DNA of 6,675 bases from Candidatus Pacearchaeota archaeon (lineage in GTDB: Archaea > Nanobdellota > Nanobdellia > Pacearchaeales > GW2011-AR1): NCBI GenBank assembly GCA_003693875.1, contig RFLO01000034.1, forward strand, positions 1 to 6,675, given 5' to 3'. This document shows, piece by piece, positions 5,420-6,675 of this stretch. The translations under genes were made by a program, and so were the position numbers. Below the pieces are notes generated by a model. That model was not told the DNA's origin, made no database searches, and saw only the letters and a program-made list of their open reading frames with translations. Position 1 is the stretch's first letter. Each line of letters opens with the position of its first letter.

Positions 5420-6675
5420 TTATTTTAACCTCCTTTCACTCTTTTTAATTGGAATATAGAATTTAAAAATGGTTCCCTTTCCAACCTCGCTTTCAACAGT
5501 TATCTTGCCTCCATGAGCTTCAACTATCTTCTTCGTTATTGCAAGGCCAAGCCCGGTTCCGTTAAACTTTCTGGATACAGAAGCATCTACCTGATAGAAT
5601 TTTTCAAACAAATTGCCGATTTTATCTTTTGGTATCCCAACGCCCGTATCCCTTACTTCGAAATATGCCTTGTTGCCTAGCCTTTCGCCAAAAACTGTCA
5701 CACTTCCTTTTTCAGTAAATTTTATTGCATTACTAACAAGATTTGTTATAACTTCCCTAAATCTTTCTCCATCAACCCTTATCTTTCCGATATTGCCAAC
5801 CTTGTTAACAAGTTTAAGCCCTTTCTTATCTGAAAGAGAGCGAATATCTTTTAAGACTTCTTCAACAATGAGCCCAACATCATTTTCTTGAATTATGAGT
5901 TCAAATTTTCCAGATTCCATTCTTGCGATTTCAAGAATGTTGCCGATTAGATTTTTCAGGTTTCTGGAATTTCGTTTTATCGCATCAATACACCCCCTTT
6001 TTTCCTCATCTGGATTTTTTATAAGTCCTTCCAAAATATCCATGTACGCAATAACGGAGGTAAGCGGAGTCTTTAGCTCATGTGAAACAATATTCAAAAA
6101 TTCAGATTTTGCCTTGTCAAGAGCCTTAAGCTTTTCATTTGCCTCAGCCATATCGTCCATCATATTCCTCATAGCCCTTTCAATTTTTTCAAGTTCCTCA
6201 ACCTTTTTCCTTAGTTCCTTTGTTTTTTTATCAACCTCTTTTTCAAGCTCTTTTTGTTTCTTTTTCTCACTTTTCCAAAGCTTTTTTTGAATTTTTTCAA
6301 TTTTTAAGACCATTTCGTCAAATGCTTTTGATAGCTCTTCCAATTCGTCACGGCTCCTTACCTCGGGCCCGCAGTATTTCTCCCCAGAAGAATACATTTC
6401 AAATTTTTTCTTTAAAATTTCAATGGGGCGGGTTAGCCTACGCGAAAGAAAATTTCCAAGCCCGATAGAGAGAAGAACGAATCCAAGATATATGAAAAAA
6501 AGAATTCTTCTAAGCATTGTAGCAGTAGACATTGCCTCCTTTACTCCAAGTTCAGAGATTACACACCAACCTAAATTATCTATTGCCTTATGTGCGCTTA
6601 GAACCGCTCTTTCTTCTTCGTTTGTGTAATAAACCCCTTTTCCTTTGAGAACATTGTTAGAAATCTCTTTATTAA
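5420..6675 (-). CDS. Membrane sensor histidine kinase with HAMP domain, 5'-partial
   Basis: The frame stays open to the window edge (417 residues visible), so the ATG at 6530-6532 is internal. Numbering from that Met, the 47 residues before it look like the end of an extracellular Cache-type sensor (AVLSAHKAIDNLGWCVISEL). Then come a membrane helix (about 7-26), a HAMP domain with the LTRPIEIL motif (about 27-80), and a charged coiled coil (about 80-140). The HisKA dimerisation helix follows, with the phosphorylated His at H151 (FLNIVSHELKTPLT). The HATPase_c domain has the N box NLVSNAIKF (264-272), G1 DTGVGIP (295-301), F box NLFEKFYQVD and G2 GTGLGLAITKKIVEAHGG. All catalytic motifs are intact, so it should autophosphorylate and pass phosphate to the receiver encoded one base downstream. 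The domain set is bacterial in style, as for most archaeal kinases. The ligand is unknown because most of the sensor lies outside the window. Confidence 0.95.
   Translation of the reverse strand, partial: NKEISNNVLKGKGVYYTNEEERAVLSAHKAIDNLGWCVISELGVKEAMSTATMLRRILFFIYLGFVLLSIGLGNFLSRRLTRPIEILKKKFEMYSSGEKYCGPEVRSRDELEELSKAFDEMVLKIEKIQKKLWKSEKKKQKELEKEVDKKTKELRKKVEELEKIERAMRNMMDDMAEANEKLKALDKAKSEFLNIVSHELKTPLTSVIAYMDILEGLIKNPDEEKRGCIDAIKRNSRNLKNLIGNILEIARMESGKFELIIQENDVGLIVEEVLKDIRSLSDKKGLKLVNKVGNIGKIRVDGERFREVITNLVSNAIKFTEKGSVTVFGERLGNKAYFEVRDTGVGIPKDKIGNLFEKFYQVDASVSRKFNGTGLGLAITKKIVEAHGGKITVESEVGKGTIFKFYIPIKKSERRLK
5428..5433 (-). promoter_or_regulatory. Strong Shine-Dalgarno (GGAGGT) for the receiver gene
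   Basis: The minus strand reads AAAGGAGGTTAAAATAAG then ATG. GGAGGT is complementary to the 3' end of archaeal 16S rRNA and lies 9 bases from the start. It is embedded in the Arg-Arg-Leu codons that end the kinase, so ribosomes finishing the kinase can re-initiate on the receiver. It is the only clear Shine-Dalgarno before any gene start in this window. Confidence 0.85.
6533..6673 (-). other. C-terminal end of the kinase's extracellular sensor domain
   Basis: Reading this stretch in the kinase frame gives 47 codons without a stop, including GKGVYYTNEEERAVLSAHKA and IDNLGWCVISELGVKEAM. The pattern of a strand ending VLSAHKAI, then a Gly-Trp turn and an ISEL strand leading straight into a membrane helix, is typical of the membrane-proximal end of Cache (PAS-like) sensor domains. 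The assignment to Cache is by pattern; the ligand-binding pocket is not in the window. Confidence 0.65.

Noticed and set aside
5613..5891. Plus-strand 92-codon frame
   Set aside because: It is antisense to the conserved kinase ATPase domain and has no independent coding support.
5895..6290. Plus-strand 131-codon frame rich in Phe and Ser
   Set aside because: It is antisense to the kinase HisKA and coiled-coil region, whose Lys/Glu codons read as Phe/Ser on the other strand; it has no start signal or domain.

Overview
The window looks like part of an archaeal genome, probably a DPANN-type lineage (Woesearchaeota/Pacearchaeota/Aenigmarchaeota-like). The evidence is threefold: very Asn/Ser/Thr-rich secreted proteins built from Ig-like modules with dozens of N-glycosylation sequons; a KaiC/RecA-fold signalling protein without a P-loop, of the kind seen in archaea; and a promoter with an archaeal TATA box placed for a leaderless transcript. 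The phylum is inferred from protein style, since no marker gene is present. The DNA is AT-rich and almost wholly coding. The only real intergenic gap is 53 bases (5009-5061). No tRNA, rRNA, CRISPR array or insertion sequence is visible.

Left half, plus strand (1-3947): two cell-surface genes. The first is open from base 1, so its N-terminus lies outside the window. It ends at 2550 and encodes a secreted protein of tandem Ig-like repeats, a fibronectin-III-like module and a duplicated C-terminal module, with no membrane anchor. The second starts inside the end of the first (ATG at 2535, 16-base overlap). It encodes a protein with a signal peptide, a Cys-containing ectodomain and a C-terminal membrane helix. 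The overlap suggests co-translation, and the second protein could be the membrane-bound partner of the first.

Right half, minus strand (6675 down to 3885): a signalling cluster. A membrane sensor histidine kinase enters from the right edge. Its reading frame stays open through 6675, so the Met at 6532 is internal and the kinase is 5'-truncated by the window. One base after its stop comes a stand-alone CheY-like receiver, whose strong Shine-Dalgarno sequence is written into the last codons of the kinase. After the 53-base gap, which holds a TATA box and a T-tract, comes a 158-residue KaiC/RecA-like protein lacking a Walker A loop. It is joined by an ATGA stop/start overlap to a small membrane protein with a signal peptide, an Ig-like ectodomain, one helix and a long basic cytoplasmic tail.

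The two halves converge, and their last coding regions overlap tail-to-tail by 63 bases. My working inference is that the kinase and receiver form a phosphorelay whose output is protein-protein, because the receiver has no output domain. The KaiC-like protein and its membrane partner are plausible but unproven downstream elements.
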